A DNA stretch of 64,000 nt from NCBI RefSeq assembly GCF_035083965.1, contig NC_089738.1, forward strand, positions 19,184,734 to 19,248,733, written 5' to 3'. The translations under genes were made by a program, and so were the position numbers. The notes below the pieces were generated by a model. The model had not been told where the DNA came from. It searched no databases and saw only the letters and a program-made list of their open reading frames with translations. Shown one piece after another: positions 36,801-48,800 of this stretch (position 1 is the stretch's first letter; each line of letters starts with the position of its first letter). This stretch comes from Branchiostoma lanceolatum. Its lineage: Eukaryota > Chordata > Leptocardii > Amphioxiformes > Branchiostomatidae.

Positions 36801-39800
36801 ACGTGGCCAACCTCCAAGGCCAACGTTTGCTCCTGGGCAGCGTCCTCAATCCAACCTGTATTCTAATTTAGCTTTCGGGCACGTACACAAACCTGTTGCA
36901 GGACCAACACCAGCAAGGAAACAAGGAGAGAGGAAATCTTTGTTTGGGTTTAGTAATCCTAACAAGGAATCTGCAACAAGCAACCAAACCCAAAGGATCG
37001 AAGCCGGAAAACAAAACCGGTTCGGCTTGATTGGTGGCAAACTTTCTCGGCACACCAGTCTGGCTAAATGTCTACCACCTTCACAGCCACCGCCCCCACC
37101 TCCAACTATAAGCAAGGGGAAAGAAGACGGCCAGGCAGTCTCAAGCAACATTCAGAGGGGTGGGGGAACCCTGACGGACAATCCGCTTACAAAAGTTGAC
37201 AAACAGAGCGACAAATTCAGCCCTCAAGGGAAAGACGCGAGGCACGCCCTCCGACTGGTGATAACAAGACCAAAGCCAAGTTCAAAACCGATGCTGCTGC
37301 CACGACCCGCGTTCCAGAAATCACAGACTGGCAAAACCGAAGGAGGGGATAGGACAAGCGACCAGCCACAAAAGGTACAGTGTCAAATTCTGCACCAGTT
37401 CTTATGTGTGCAGGGCTTGAAAATAATACATTTTGGATCAACTTGCACTCAGTGCACATAAAAAGATCATTTGCACCAGGAAGAAATTACTTGCACAACA
37501 AACTTTTGGCATATTTGGGAATTCGAAAGTTGGATGGCCCTATTCCCCAAAATGGTGACTTTTAAACTTGGTTCAAGGCCAGTAAGTGTGTCCCAAACTT
37601 GTAAAAATGGATTGAATGCAATTACATAATGTTGCTTCGATTCTTCATTCGGAGTCAAAATCATGTGAGGGATACATTTCTACTTGTGGTAACATGCACC
37701 GGTGTAGGTCTTCTTGAAATTACGTGAACGGCTGCAATACTGTAAATGCAATTAAGTTCGCATGGTTTTTATTTTGCGCTATTAAAGGCGAAAATGGAGT
37801 GTTCGCGGTGGTTTTAAGTTCGTGGCAGTGCCATAGTCATATTCTGCTACAGTATTGGACAAAAATTTTCACGGTGGTTTTAAGTTCGCGGTGAAAAGGT
37901 CGCCGCGAAAACCGCGAACATAAAACCACCGTGAATATTTCTGCATTTACAGTATTACGTGCTCAAACTTGCACATGTATTTTGAGCCCTGGTGTATATT
38001 GATTAACTGTGGTCGTGTCCGACACTTTGACATACGTGATGTAACACCAGGTTTGCAGGCATGTGGCAGCTGGTTATGTTACTTCCATCCATTTGTCACT
38101 TTTATATAAGCCCTGCATGTCCAAGTCCAAGTTAGACTTGTCTATTTGAGGCTACTTAATCATCGGAAGAGTTCCTCTGCAGTATTTTACAAACATGTAT
38201 CAAGTTTGAACGAGAAATCTTTATTTCACAACCGAAAGAAGTGCCGCCAATATTTTGGCGACCATCTGTCACCTTCCTCAGGGCAATCTAGACTGGTTCT
38301 ACTTTAATAACTTGAACTGTAGCTTATAGCAGACAGTCACTGAAACGTTGGCTGCTGTAACTCTTTGGTTGTGAATAAAGAACTTGGTCATTCAGTTAAA
38401 TGTACATTTGTACCAGGTTGATGAAATTATTTGAGGATGTGTACGGAGTTTCATTATTATACTCAAACAAAATTCTAACTCCTTACTAGTATATAATTAG
38501 TATCTGTTATATATATATAATGTGTCTGCTTCTTAGAATCTAATTTTTTCTGAGTCGGACTAAGAATTAATATTGTACGGGTTATTTATGATACACGTAT
38601 GTCTAATAACCTATTAATCATGTTTTTATTTCTCTTTGTTCTTCAATAGGACGTTGCACGACAGCATCCTCAACTAACCACACAGCCACCACCTCCAGAG
38701 GAACCTAACCCGAGTAGCCCTCACAAAAGGACAGTTCCTGGGAGCACATCAGAAACGTCAGAATCAACGTCCCGGCCATCACTACAACCTCGCCCAGCCA
38801 ACTCCAAGATCAGCTCCAGGATACAGGCCATTCAGTCTTCACTGAAACAGTGAAACATTTAGACTATATGCCAATCTATTTTCTAATGGCCATCAAGCAT
38901 AAATAAAAAGGCTTTGGCTGAATGGTTCTCAGACTTTTTGGAACAGAAATGTAGGGAGAAGACAAGATCAGAAAACAGTGCGCCTGTAATTTCTCCTATG
39001 AGTTAGACAACAGAACGAACAAAAAACTGAAATAAATTATTGCAGGCTACACTTTAAGTTTAAGCCCAAGTAATTGTACAGTTACTGTGTTTGTTATGCA
39101 GATCAATATCCATAGGCCCTGTTTTCATGTAGATCTTTCAGATCTATTTGATCCCAATTTTCAAACTAGGAGACTGAAACATTTGGCCTTACAATAATGA
39201 TATATCTGAATCAGTTAGAATTGTTTCTAGTGCAGCCAGTTTTGAAATTAATCACATTTCTAGTAACCTTTGGAATCAAATTGAATTTGTACTCACTTAT
39301 TACTGCTATACTGAATACTGAACTCCAGATTATACCACATGAAATAGATATAAGAAGAAGAATTAAAGTTGACAATCATTTTTGTGAACTTTCCAGGCTA
39401 AGAATTGAGCAAAGATGTCCTCTACATTAATGATGCTGTCTGTGAGAAATGTGTTCTATAATTGCTAAGAAAAGCAATAAGTTGTAACGGGAGCTGTGAC
39501 AAAACCAAACGTGTCTTCAGATCTGGAACAACGTCTTGCATACTAATGAGCGGGCATGTTTAATTCTATTTCATAGTTCTCAGAAAAAGAAACAAACAAT
39601 ACAAAATGTAACACCGAATAAGATAATTATGAAATTAAATGAAACTGAATCATATCATTTGTTTCTTATCTTTATGGAAATGATATTTCTATTACATAGT
39701 TCTAGACTGTTGTCCATTGTATAATTGTCTTTCAAAACAGGCTAAGATCAATGTGCTATCAATGCAGATGTTATCCATGGACATAATGAATTCTACAGTG

Positions 39801-42800
39801 CCTGAACAAGTTCCTTTAGGCCACACCATTTTAATTTCTTGGTTAACAGAATTTTAAAAAAAATGCTAGATTGGAAAATCCACATGAAAACAGAATCTCA
39901 CAGGAAAGTTTGTACTTTGGTGCATACAATTTCAGGGAGTGAACAGGGTCAGGTGCAAGTTTTCACCCCGGCCTTCTGTTCTCATGATTTTTTGTGTGCT
40001 AAAATTAAAATAAAAAAATCTTTTAACCAAGAAATTAAATTGGTGTGGCCTTACATTACAATTACAAGGAAGCGTTTTAGGGCCCAGCTCTAATTGACGC
40101 AGACATCCCCCAGACTCATGCTACACCGCATGAATGGTAATGTTACCACTGGTGTCACTGTGACAGACAGTTCAATGTTAACAGTGTTACATCTCCCCAC
40201 TTTGACTGCTGGTGGTTCCACAGCAGAATTATGAACAGTCTAAAACCAGTTAACTGTTTCGGAGTCTCACCACTGACAACTTACAGTCAACTCTCTTAAA
40301 ATTCTAATTCTCTGGCAATTTGGAAAGTGCAATTTTCACACAGTTTCAGATGCAACTGTCCTACTTACAGTTCTAACAATCTAAAAGTAAAAAGCACAAA
40401 CCTCACAATCTCAAAAGTAACAGAAATGTCGACCCCTTCCAAAAAATCATAAAGTAATTAATAATTATAACTGTTTTTTTTTCTTTTTACTTGGACTCTA
40501 TGATATGATTTGTGTTGCCAATTCCCCAGGCAGACCAAAATAACACTTAACACCATGTACCATGCCAGCTTACTCTGCTCTCACTCAACCTAAATAATGC
40601 TTGTCAGGTCACAAAATGTTCACATCTTCCCGTAAATTCCCTTTTAATAAATAATAAATGAGTTTTATAAAAAAAACAAAAAACATAAAAATCCCCAACC
40701 ATATCTCGCACACAAAAAAGAAAACAGCATTTTCCTGATGCCTCATCCTCTCTGACTATGGCCCCCTAACGACCTTTCACCCTTCTTGGAAAACTGCCAG
40801 CTCCTACAAACTGCAGACAGACTCCCTGGACTTGGACCCTGTCCAGAACTCACTTCCTGCAGAAATAGCTACACTTGGAGCACACACACCATTAGGTACC
40901 ATTCGCACCAGAGTTTGACATACATGGGTGGATACTAACAGTAACAGTCTGACATATAAGGGTATACACTGTGAGCTTATAAAAGCAAACATCACAGACC
41001 TCAAGGTGTGTATGGCACATTAAGGTTGTGCAGTCGATCAGTCGAGACTGTACATGTACATGTTTTAGGTGGTCCTTATAATCAGCACCAAAGTTTACTT
41101 ACTAATCATAATTTCCCCATTGACACAAGCATTAAGAATCCTGTCTGTAGTGACCACCTGTTCTCATATCGGTACCCCAGAGCAGTTTTGACTGTACACT
41201 GTCAGCTATAGCCTGTGAAAGCAAACGTCCTATCCAAGGGACGTCCCTAACCAAAGCTTGGTACTCATTTTCACCTGAGGAAAGTGGGGAAAGTCGTGTA
41301 AAGGGCGAGATAAATCAGGGGACCCCGGATTTGAACCCAGGACCTCTAGATCTGGCCATGGGTTCAGGGCCAAACACCCTGCAACTGCGTCACCGCGATG
41401 CCAAACTACTTGGGTAAGAACCAATGAAATGACTTGGTGTAGCCCACAAGCAAACAGAGTATTATGCATGCCTGTCGTACCACGTACAGACCACATGTTC
41501 TAACATTGACGGCTCAGTTCCTCCTAGCGTCACATGTGACATTTAAACTCATCTGAAAGGGAGATGAAATCGTTACCGGAAAATTGCCGTAAGGAGCGAT
41601 CGCTACATTAACCGCATTAAGATCCCAGAGCGCATTGCAACGGACCGACGCACACGGCTTTCATTTCCGTCGCCATTATAAGGTTGGACTGTTTTAGTAA
41701 ATGATGCTATTTAGCTGAACACTGTTGCAAGAAATCTGGAGCAGCCACACTTACATTTTTAAAAGGTTTCTTTCTAATCTCCAAGCAGATGAAAGTATCT
41801 GGCTTAAACTGTTTTACTTCAACTTTGCAACATTCTATTTCTGAGTCTTTTCTCTTGATTAACCTATTTGTTGGATATTGCAGTTTTAAATAACAACAGG
41901 CAAAACCGTTAAATAATACATGGACAATACTAGAATGAGTTACTACTATATTGAAACATTGCAAAAATAGGCGTAAGACAAAAGAATGTGCCAGACCCTT
42001 ACATCTGCTTTGAGGTTTTTTTGTCTGAAAACAAAATGGTTGTGTTGGGATAAAAACATCAATGTTTAAAGGGAATTCCTATGTTCAAGAATATGTGTCA
42101 CGTCTTGTATTCTATATCTTTCCTGGCCAATCAACCTTTAGCATGCTGAAGTAGTGATTTGGCACCCCATTCTCTACTGGTTACAGAGTTAGGCAGCAGG
42201 GAGAAGGTTAAAAATAGATGGTAATCAAACTTATGACCTCTCGACCCCGTGTTAGCTACATGTATAGCTATATAGCCTGACCACTTTACATCGATATCAC
42301 ATGACCATTTAAGCCACATTATGAATCACATGAAGGCCCACAATTAAGAGGTCACATGTACTTCGGCCCTAGCTATTAACACCAAAGTGTTGGAGTTAAG
42401 TGTTAAAGCACTTCTATTACTGGGCTGGACTAGATATCGATCCTCTGTGGTATTTAGTGTAATAGGAAATGCTGACCAGCAGACTTAGGTCACAATCAGC
42501 ATTTAAACATTGTCATTGAAGTATTGTCAGCCCTATCAACATCCAAGTGTTGCTGCAAAGTGTAAAGTACCTATTACTTAGCTTGAATGGATATCAATCA
42601 TTCCTGGTGCTTTAAGAGGAATTACTGACCAACATTTAGACGAAATATTACATAGAGAAAATTAGCGTTGCAGTTTCACAGTTTATCGGCCCTATTTGCA
42701 ACAGTGGGACAATGTCAATGTCAAGTACTTCTATCTATTACTGGGTTGGAGTACTAGACAAGTGTGTATCGATCACTTTTGGTACTTAGGAATTACTGAC

Positions 42801-45800
42801 CAAGATTTAGACCTAAAATACATGTACTTAGTTTCACACTTTTTTCAATTAGTTGGCCCTATTTGTAACAGTGTCACACTAACTGTTAAGTGTTAAATTA
42901 CTTCTATCACTAGGCTTGAGTGGGTATCGATTCTCCCTTGTACTTAGGAATTACCGACCACACATAAAGTCAAATGAAACATACATCACTAGATATATTG
43001 ATAGATTTACACTTAGTCTAAATCAGTGTTGGACTCTTGTGTATTACACATGCATAGTTTGCCTTTTTTTGAAGTTTTATCTATTCAACTATATCTAATA
43101 TGAGGGTTGGAGCAAACTTGTCACAGTTCTGATAAAGTTTTACACTGTCTAATAGTAATGAAATTTGTTGTATATATAGGTTGTAGGGTTGGGGAATAGA
43201 GAGTTAATCAATAAAGCTAATTTAATGGCCAATTCATTGGAAACCGTGTCAACTAAAGCATTAATGAAACGGCTCATTTGACCTAGTTTGGAAACCATTG
43301 TCCGATATTGAACAGTACAGTTAAAATCCTCATAACCAATACAAATTTGGTCCCAAATGGCTACCTGCAGCTGAGCACGCGCAAGTGAGCATGATTCAAG
43401 TTAAAGAATGACCCCAGTATAACATCGTCCTATCGGACGGGTACGTAAAGCCGGCGGCCCCATGTATGAGGGAGCTTTAGCCTCGGGCGTCAAATCTCTA
43501 GATGCACGAAAAAGAACCCAACACACTTATCAAGAAGAGTAGGGGTGACCCAGTGTGCTTGGCCCAAAAATGCAAGCCATAGCGAAGCCGCATTGCACAA
43601 CTACCGGTAGCTAACAAAAAAGTGTTATGCTTAGTCTGATGAGGTTTGGCCGCTTTATACCTTTTAAATAACACATTAATATAATTTTACCCGGTAAGTT
43701 GTGTCTTTAAAGATTGAACAGATAATATTCACAAATTTGTTATTGTAGGAATGACCCAGTGTGCTTGGCCAAAAATGCGAGCCGTAGTGAAGCTGCATTG
43801 CACTACACGCTTCGTCTGAGGTTTGACACGCGTCTGTACATGTAACATTATCTGTATATACCTACGTTTTTCTTTCCCTGATTGTGTTTTTTAATGTTTG
43901 TGCCCAGGCTTGTCTGAAAAGCAGACCCATAGATCTGAGATGTACTCTGGTTAAAAAAAATAAATTCAAAATTGAATTGACAGCTTTATATACCTTCTAA
44001 CACACCCACCGCCCAGACTGTAGACCATGTATGATTCATAAGCACAGTCCATATTGTGTCTATCTGTTATCCCAGCCTCTGGGGAGGGTTGAGCTTTGCT
44101 GACCTGCGCGAGATGGAAACATAATGACTGCTGTCAAGCCTGGAGACGGTGTATTGATGGAACTATTAGTGTAGGGGACACTGTCGGCTTCACAAATGGA
44201 CGGATGTGCACTTTTGCATGGCAGTGTCTGTGTGGCTAATAGTGATCATGACAACATTACCTCCTTGAAACTGTACTATTAGTAAGTATTACTGCATGTG
44301 TGATACTGATAGTAAAATATAAGATACTGAATGAGACATTCTCTTAGAATTTGATCTTGTGTTCATTTTCCAGTTCTATATGACTGGTTTATTGATTGAT
44401 TGTACTCTCTTTGCAGCCAAAAGGCTGAATTGCAAGATTCATTGCACCATAGCTTAAAAACAACTAGCTATAGGTTTAGCATAGGATTCATTTTTACTTT
44501 CCTAAACTGTAAACCAACAAGTCCCATTGATACGGCCCCACCCTCATGTGCTGTGAGTTTAGGTTCAGCTAATAGGTCATGGTTGTCAGACATTGCAAAT
44601 TAACATTTAGCCAGAGATGAAGATAAACAAAAGGCACAGATATTTGGGAGGACATGTACATGTGACTGTGTGATAGAGGATACAGAATGAGATGCATTTG
44701 TATCCTCATAGTCTCTGATCTCATGTTAATTTTCCAGTTCTATATGACTAGCTTATTGACTGATTATACTCTCTTTGCAGCCAAAAGGCTGATTTGCGAG
44801 ATTCACACATCATAGCTTAAAAACAACTTAGGCTTAGCGTAGGATTAAGAATTACTTTCTTAATCTGCTGAGAACCAACAGTTTGACATGATAAGGCCCC
44901 ACCCCCATGTGCTGTGAGTTCAGGTTCAGCAGACAGGTCCTGTGCAGTACTGGTGAGCAGGTGCCGGGCTTACAGGATATAAATAGTTTAGCTACTGCAG
45001 CAGACGCATCATAAACTAAGGATGACAGTTGCTCACAGGATCAGCCCTGGTACAAGAGGCCACAAGCTCATGCAGTATCTCAAGTACACTCTTAAGAATT
45101 TTCCTTTCTAGAAATAGTTTTAAGAACTAAATAGTTTAGCTACTGCAGCAGACGCATCATAAACTAAGGACGACACGAGCTTTCAGCCTTAGCCCTGGCA
45201 CAAGGGGCCACAAGCTCATGCAGTATCTCAAGTACACTCTTAAGAATTTTCCTTTCTAGAAATAGTTTTAAGAATCAAATAGTTTAGCTAGTACAGCAGA
45301 CCACATCATGACACACACTCACAGCCTTAGCCCTGGCACAAGGGGCCACAAGCTCATGCAGTATCTCAAGTACACTCTTAAGAATTTTCCTTTCTAGAAA
45401 TAGTTTTAAGAACTAAATAGTTTAGCTACTGCAGCAGACCGCATCATAAACTAAGGATGACAGTTTATCCTCACACAGCACAGCCACAAGGGGCCACAGG
45501 CTCATGCAATATCTCAAGTACACTCTTTAAAATTTCCCTTCCTAAATAGTTTAGCTACTGCAGACCGCATCATAAACCAAGGATGAAAGTTCACCCTCAC
45601 ACTGAGTCACAGCACATACGAGGGGCCACAAGCTCGTGCAATATCTCAAGTACACTCTTTACAATTTCCCTTCCTAAATAGTTTACCTACTGGAGACCAC
45701 ATCATAAACCAAGGATACAGTCTACCCTTGCACTGAATCACAGCACTTACGAGGGGCCACAAGCTCATGCAATATCTCAAGTACACTCTTTAAAATTCTC

Positions 45801-48800
45801 TTTGCTAAATAGTTTAGCCACTGCAGTAGGCCACATCATAAACCAAGGATGAAAGTTCACCATCACACTGAGTCACAGCACATACGAGGGGCCACGAGCT
45901 CATGCAACATCTCAAGGCCTTTAGTTAGTACTCTCTTCCTAAATAGTTTAGCTAGTCCAGCAAACCATATCATAAACCATGCACACAGCTTTAGCCCTGG
46001 TACACAGGGCAACCATGCAATATCTCATTGACAAGTACTCTCTTTAAAATTTCCCTAATAAGTCAATAATTATCATAATGTCAGTGACCCTTGTCCACAT
46101 AACATACCATCAAAATCCAAACGGCACATATGACATGGGTCATTACTATTATAACAGCCAGCTTCACAGCTGCCAAACCAATATGTTACATGCTCCACTC
46201 CCACTCCCAGGGGAATGTAATAAAGAAATAGCCCACAGTCCCAGTCATGGAATGAAATACCCTGTGACAAGAGTCATGAATAAAAAATAAGTTGTTATTC
46301 AGCAAGTTTTCTGTGTGTATATATAGGATATTGTGTGTCATCGTGTTCATGTAATGGTTAGGGTGCTTGGACCAGAACTCAGAGATCTTGGGTTTGAATC
46401 CCCTAACATGCCATTGATGTTGTGCCCTTGGAAAAGGCAGCTATATAACTGTTCTTGCTCCACCCAGGTGTAAAAATGGCTTAGGTTGAGGAGGTAAAAG
46501 GGTGTGGAAGGAGAGGGATGGGCTCCGCTTTTCAATACATGTACCATGGCCTAGACACAGTTGATAACTATAACCTGGACTACCAAATTATAGCTTTCGT
46601 TAGGGACACACAAACAAACAAAATTCGCCAAAAATCGATATTTCAAAATATTCGCGTAGACACGCATCATTCTTTAAGTATTACTACTACTATCATGTAC
46701 ATTCCTGTAAAGTTATATTGATGAACATCCAAGCACAAGCCAAGGAGAGCGTTTCTTCTGAAAAAGGGGCGTGGCCTTATAAATCTTGATGACGTAATCA
46801 TAACATCATACTAATTTGCATAATTGTCACCTTGCTATAAGGTACTACCTGAAAAAAAAAAAAGGTTGAGGAAGATTTATAAAGCTTAAGAAAGGATTTT
46901 TTCAAAAATATCCCAAAATTCCTCAGCCACCCTTCAACAATCTGTGTTTGAGGAGAGCCATACCTCGAGCATGTTAACTTAGTTAGAGACCCCCCAATAT
47001 TTATTGAAAAGTCTAGAGAATCATGATCATCCCAGATCAAAACCTTATACAGTCTGTGTACCTTGTGTACCTTGCCAGAATGATTATCCAGAAGTTTGTG
47101 GGCACCAAAGGAAAGATACTGTCAACACACAAACTTTTGTGCCAATAAATACTTACGTCTCCTCCGTGTCCATCGAAGATCTCGAAGACGGATGCTCCAC
47201 TCTTCGCGATGTTGGTGATCACGCTGTACCTAAAAAATGAAAGAAGGAAAGAATGGAGGGGTGAATGAGTTAGTAGATGGCAATTCTAGTTAGCTCTGAA
47301 CTGCTTTTGCTAGCTTACCTCAACTTATTTATCCCTTAATATTCCCTCATCTCATTTATTCCCAACTATTTGACCACTGAGGCACCACAGAAGATCTTGC
47401 AAACACCTTTCTCCGCCCTTCTCAGTTTTCTTTTTTTTCTTAATGTTTCACCTTAAGTGTTTTGCCTGTCGGATCTCTATTTAAGATCCTCCCATCTTTT
47501 CTGTTGTCCCCTCTTTCTTCCTCCCTGGAAGCTTCCTTGCATGATAGTCTTGACTGTGACTCATTACTGTACCATTTCAGTATAGTCACTATACTTTGCT
47601 AACTTACACAAAATCAAATTACAGTTTTCAAAATGCAGAGTTCATCAATACCAATTTAAGACATCAAAATATGGTTATGGCAAAAGTTGTTGGAACGACT
47701 CAAATAATAAAACTAAGAATGATGGAGTATCGGATTATTAAACATCAAATTTCAAACTAATGTTCTTTATTGCACCAACAGTTGCAGAACTGATACTATT
47801 CATATCACTTTGCCACATTATGATACACCTGCACCAAAATTATATCGTAACATTTTCTTTCAAATCATTCAATCAGTTGTAGGCATCAAGTCGTGCATGC
47901 ATATGAAATCTTTTATTACACACACCAGTTATTGCAAATGCTTCCAAATTAAAAACTAATAGCAAGACACTAATTCAAAACATCAAAAGACGAATGTTAT
48001 TGTAACGTCTTGTTTTCAGACATATTACCATTCTCCTTTACAGTTTTCAGACACCAATCAAAACTATTCTCTCTAGATGACAGTCTGGATAAAGGCGGAT
48101 ATTACCTGGTATAGACCAATCATAACGCCACACGCTCAACAGAAAAGAATGGTACGTAATACAAAATGGAAGAAATGCTCAATCTGACTAATGCACAGCC
48201 TCTCTTATATGATTGAACTACAGTTTTAACTTACAGTCCTTTTGCAGCCACTCTGTTATTAGGAACAATACTAAAACCCACAATTACACCCTCCTGATTA
48301 TAACCTGCTATTACAGGATACTCAGGTTAGCCTTTATTGCTATATGTAAGTAGAATTTCAAGATTAGCATCTGTATTTTGTAGTTTTGAGTTGACCGTAT
48401 GAAAATCATTGTACATTTTGTTGCGTCAATAAAGCTTTTCTTATTATTAGTTGAACTATAATTTTTACGGATTTGGGACCGTAAGGTACCTACATGTCTA
48501 TACAGCCGGTATAACCGCCCTTCGGTGTAACACACCAGCTTCGCAGGCACACAACGTGGCAGCAGCTGGTTATGTTACACTGAACGACCACAGTCACACA
48601 TAATCTTTGCGCATCTAGCTGCAAGCATTATTTGGGTCTATCTTAGATATAAGTGAGGATTGAACTTGGTTGAACTACAATTTTGATGGACAGCCAGGAT
48701 TGGTCTACCGTAGGGTACTTGTTATCTGTATCTGTCCAGCCTGTTTAACTGCCCTTTGGGGAGTCGGTATACACCAGCTTTGCAGGCGCATTAGCTCTAG

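Larger units (their letters stand above)
27628..47156 (-). other. PPM1L intron 2 (19.5 kb), host of a nested gene
   Basis: Intron between PPM1L exons 2 and 3. It contains the complete plus-strand LRR gene (32641-38853) and many repeats listed separately. 27628-29379 and 40052-41229 are AT-rich sequence in which no gene, RNA or clear repeat was recognised. An intact acceptor (ccccag, 27633-27628) and donor (GTAAGT, 47156-47151) bound it. Confidence 0.85.

Noticed and set aside
43635..43665. ctgatgag motif considered as a hammerhead ribozyme core
   Set aside because: No matching GAAA element or third stem could be found nearby.
46335..46545. tRNA gene candidate because of A-box- and B-box-like motifs
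   Set aside because: No cloverleaf can be drawn, and the same head-plus-body structure recurs elsewhere, which is typical of a SINE.
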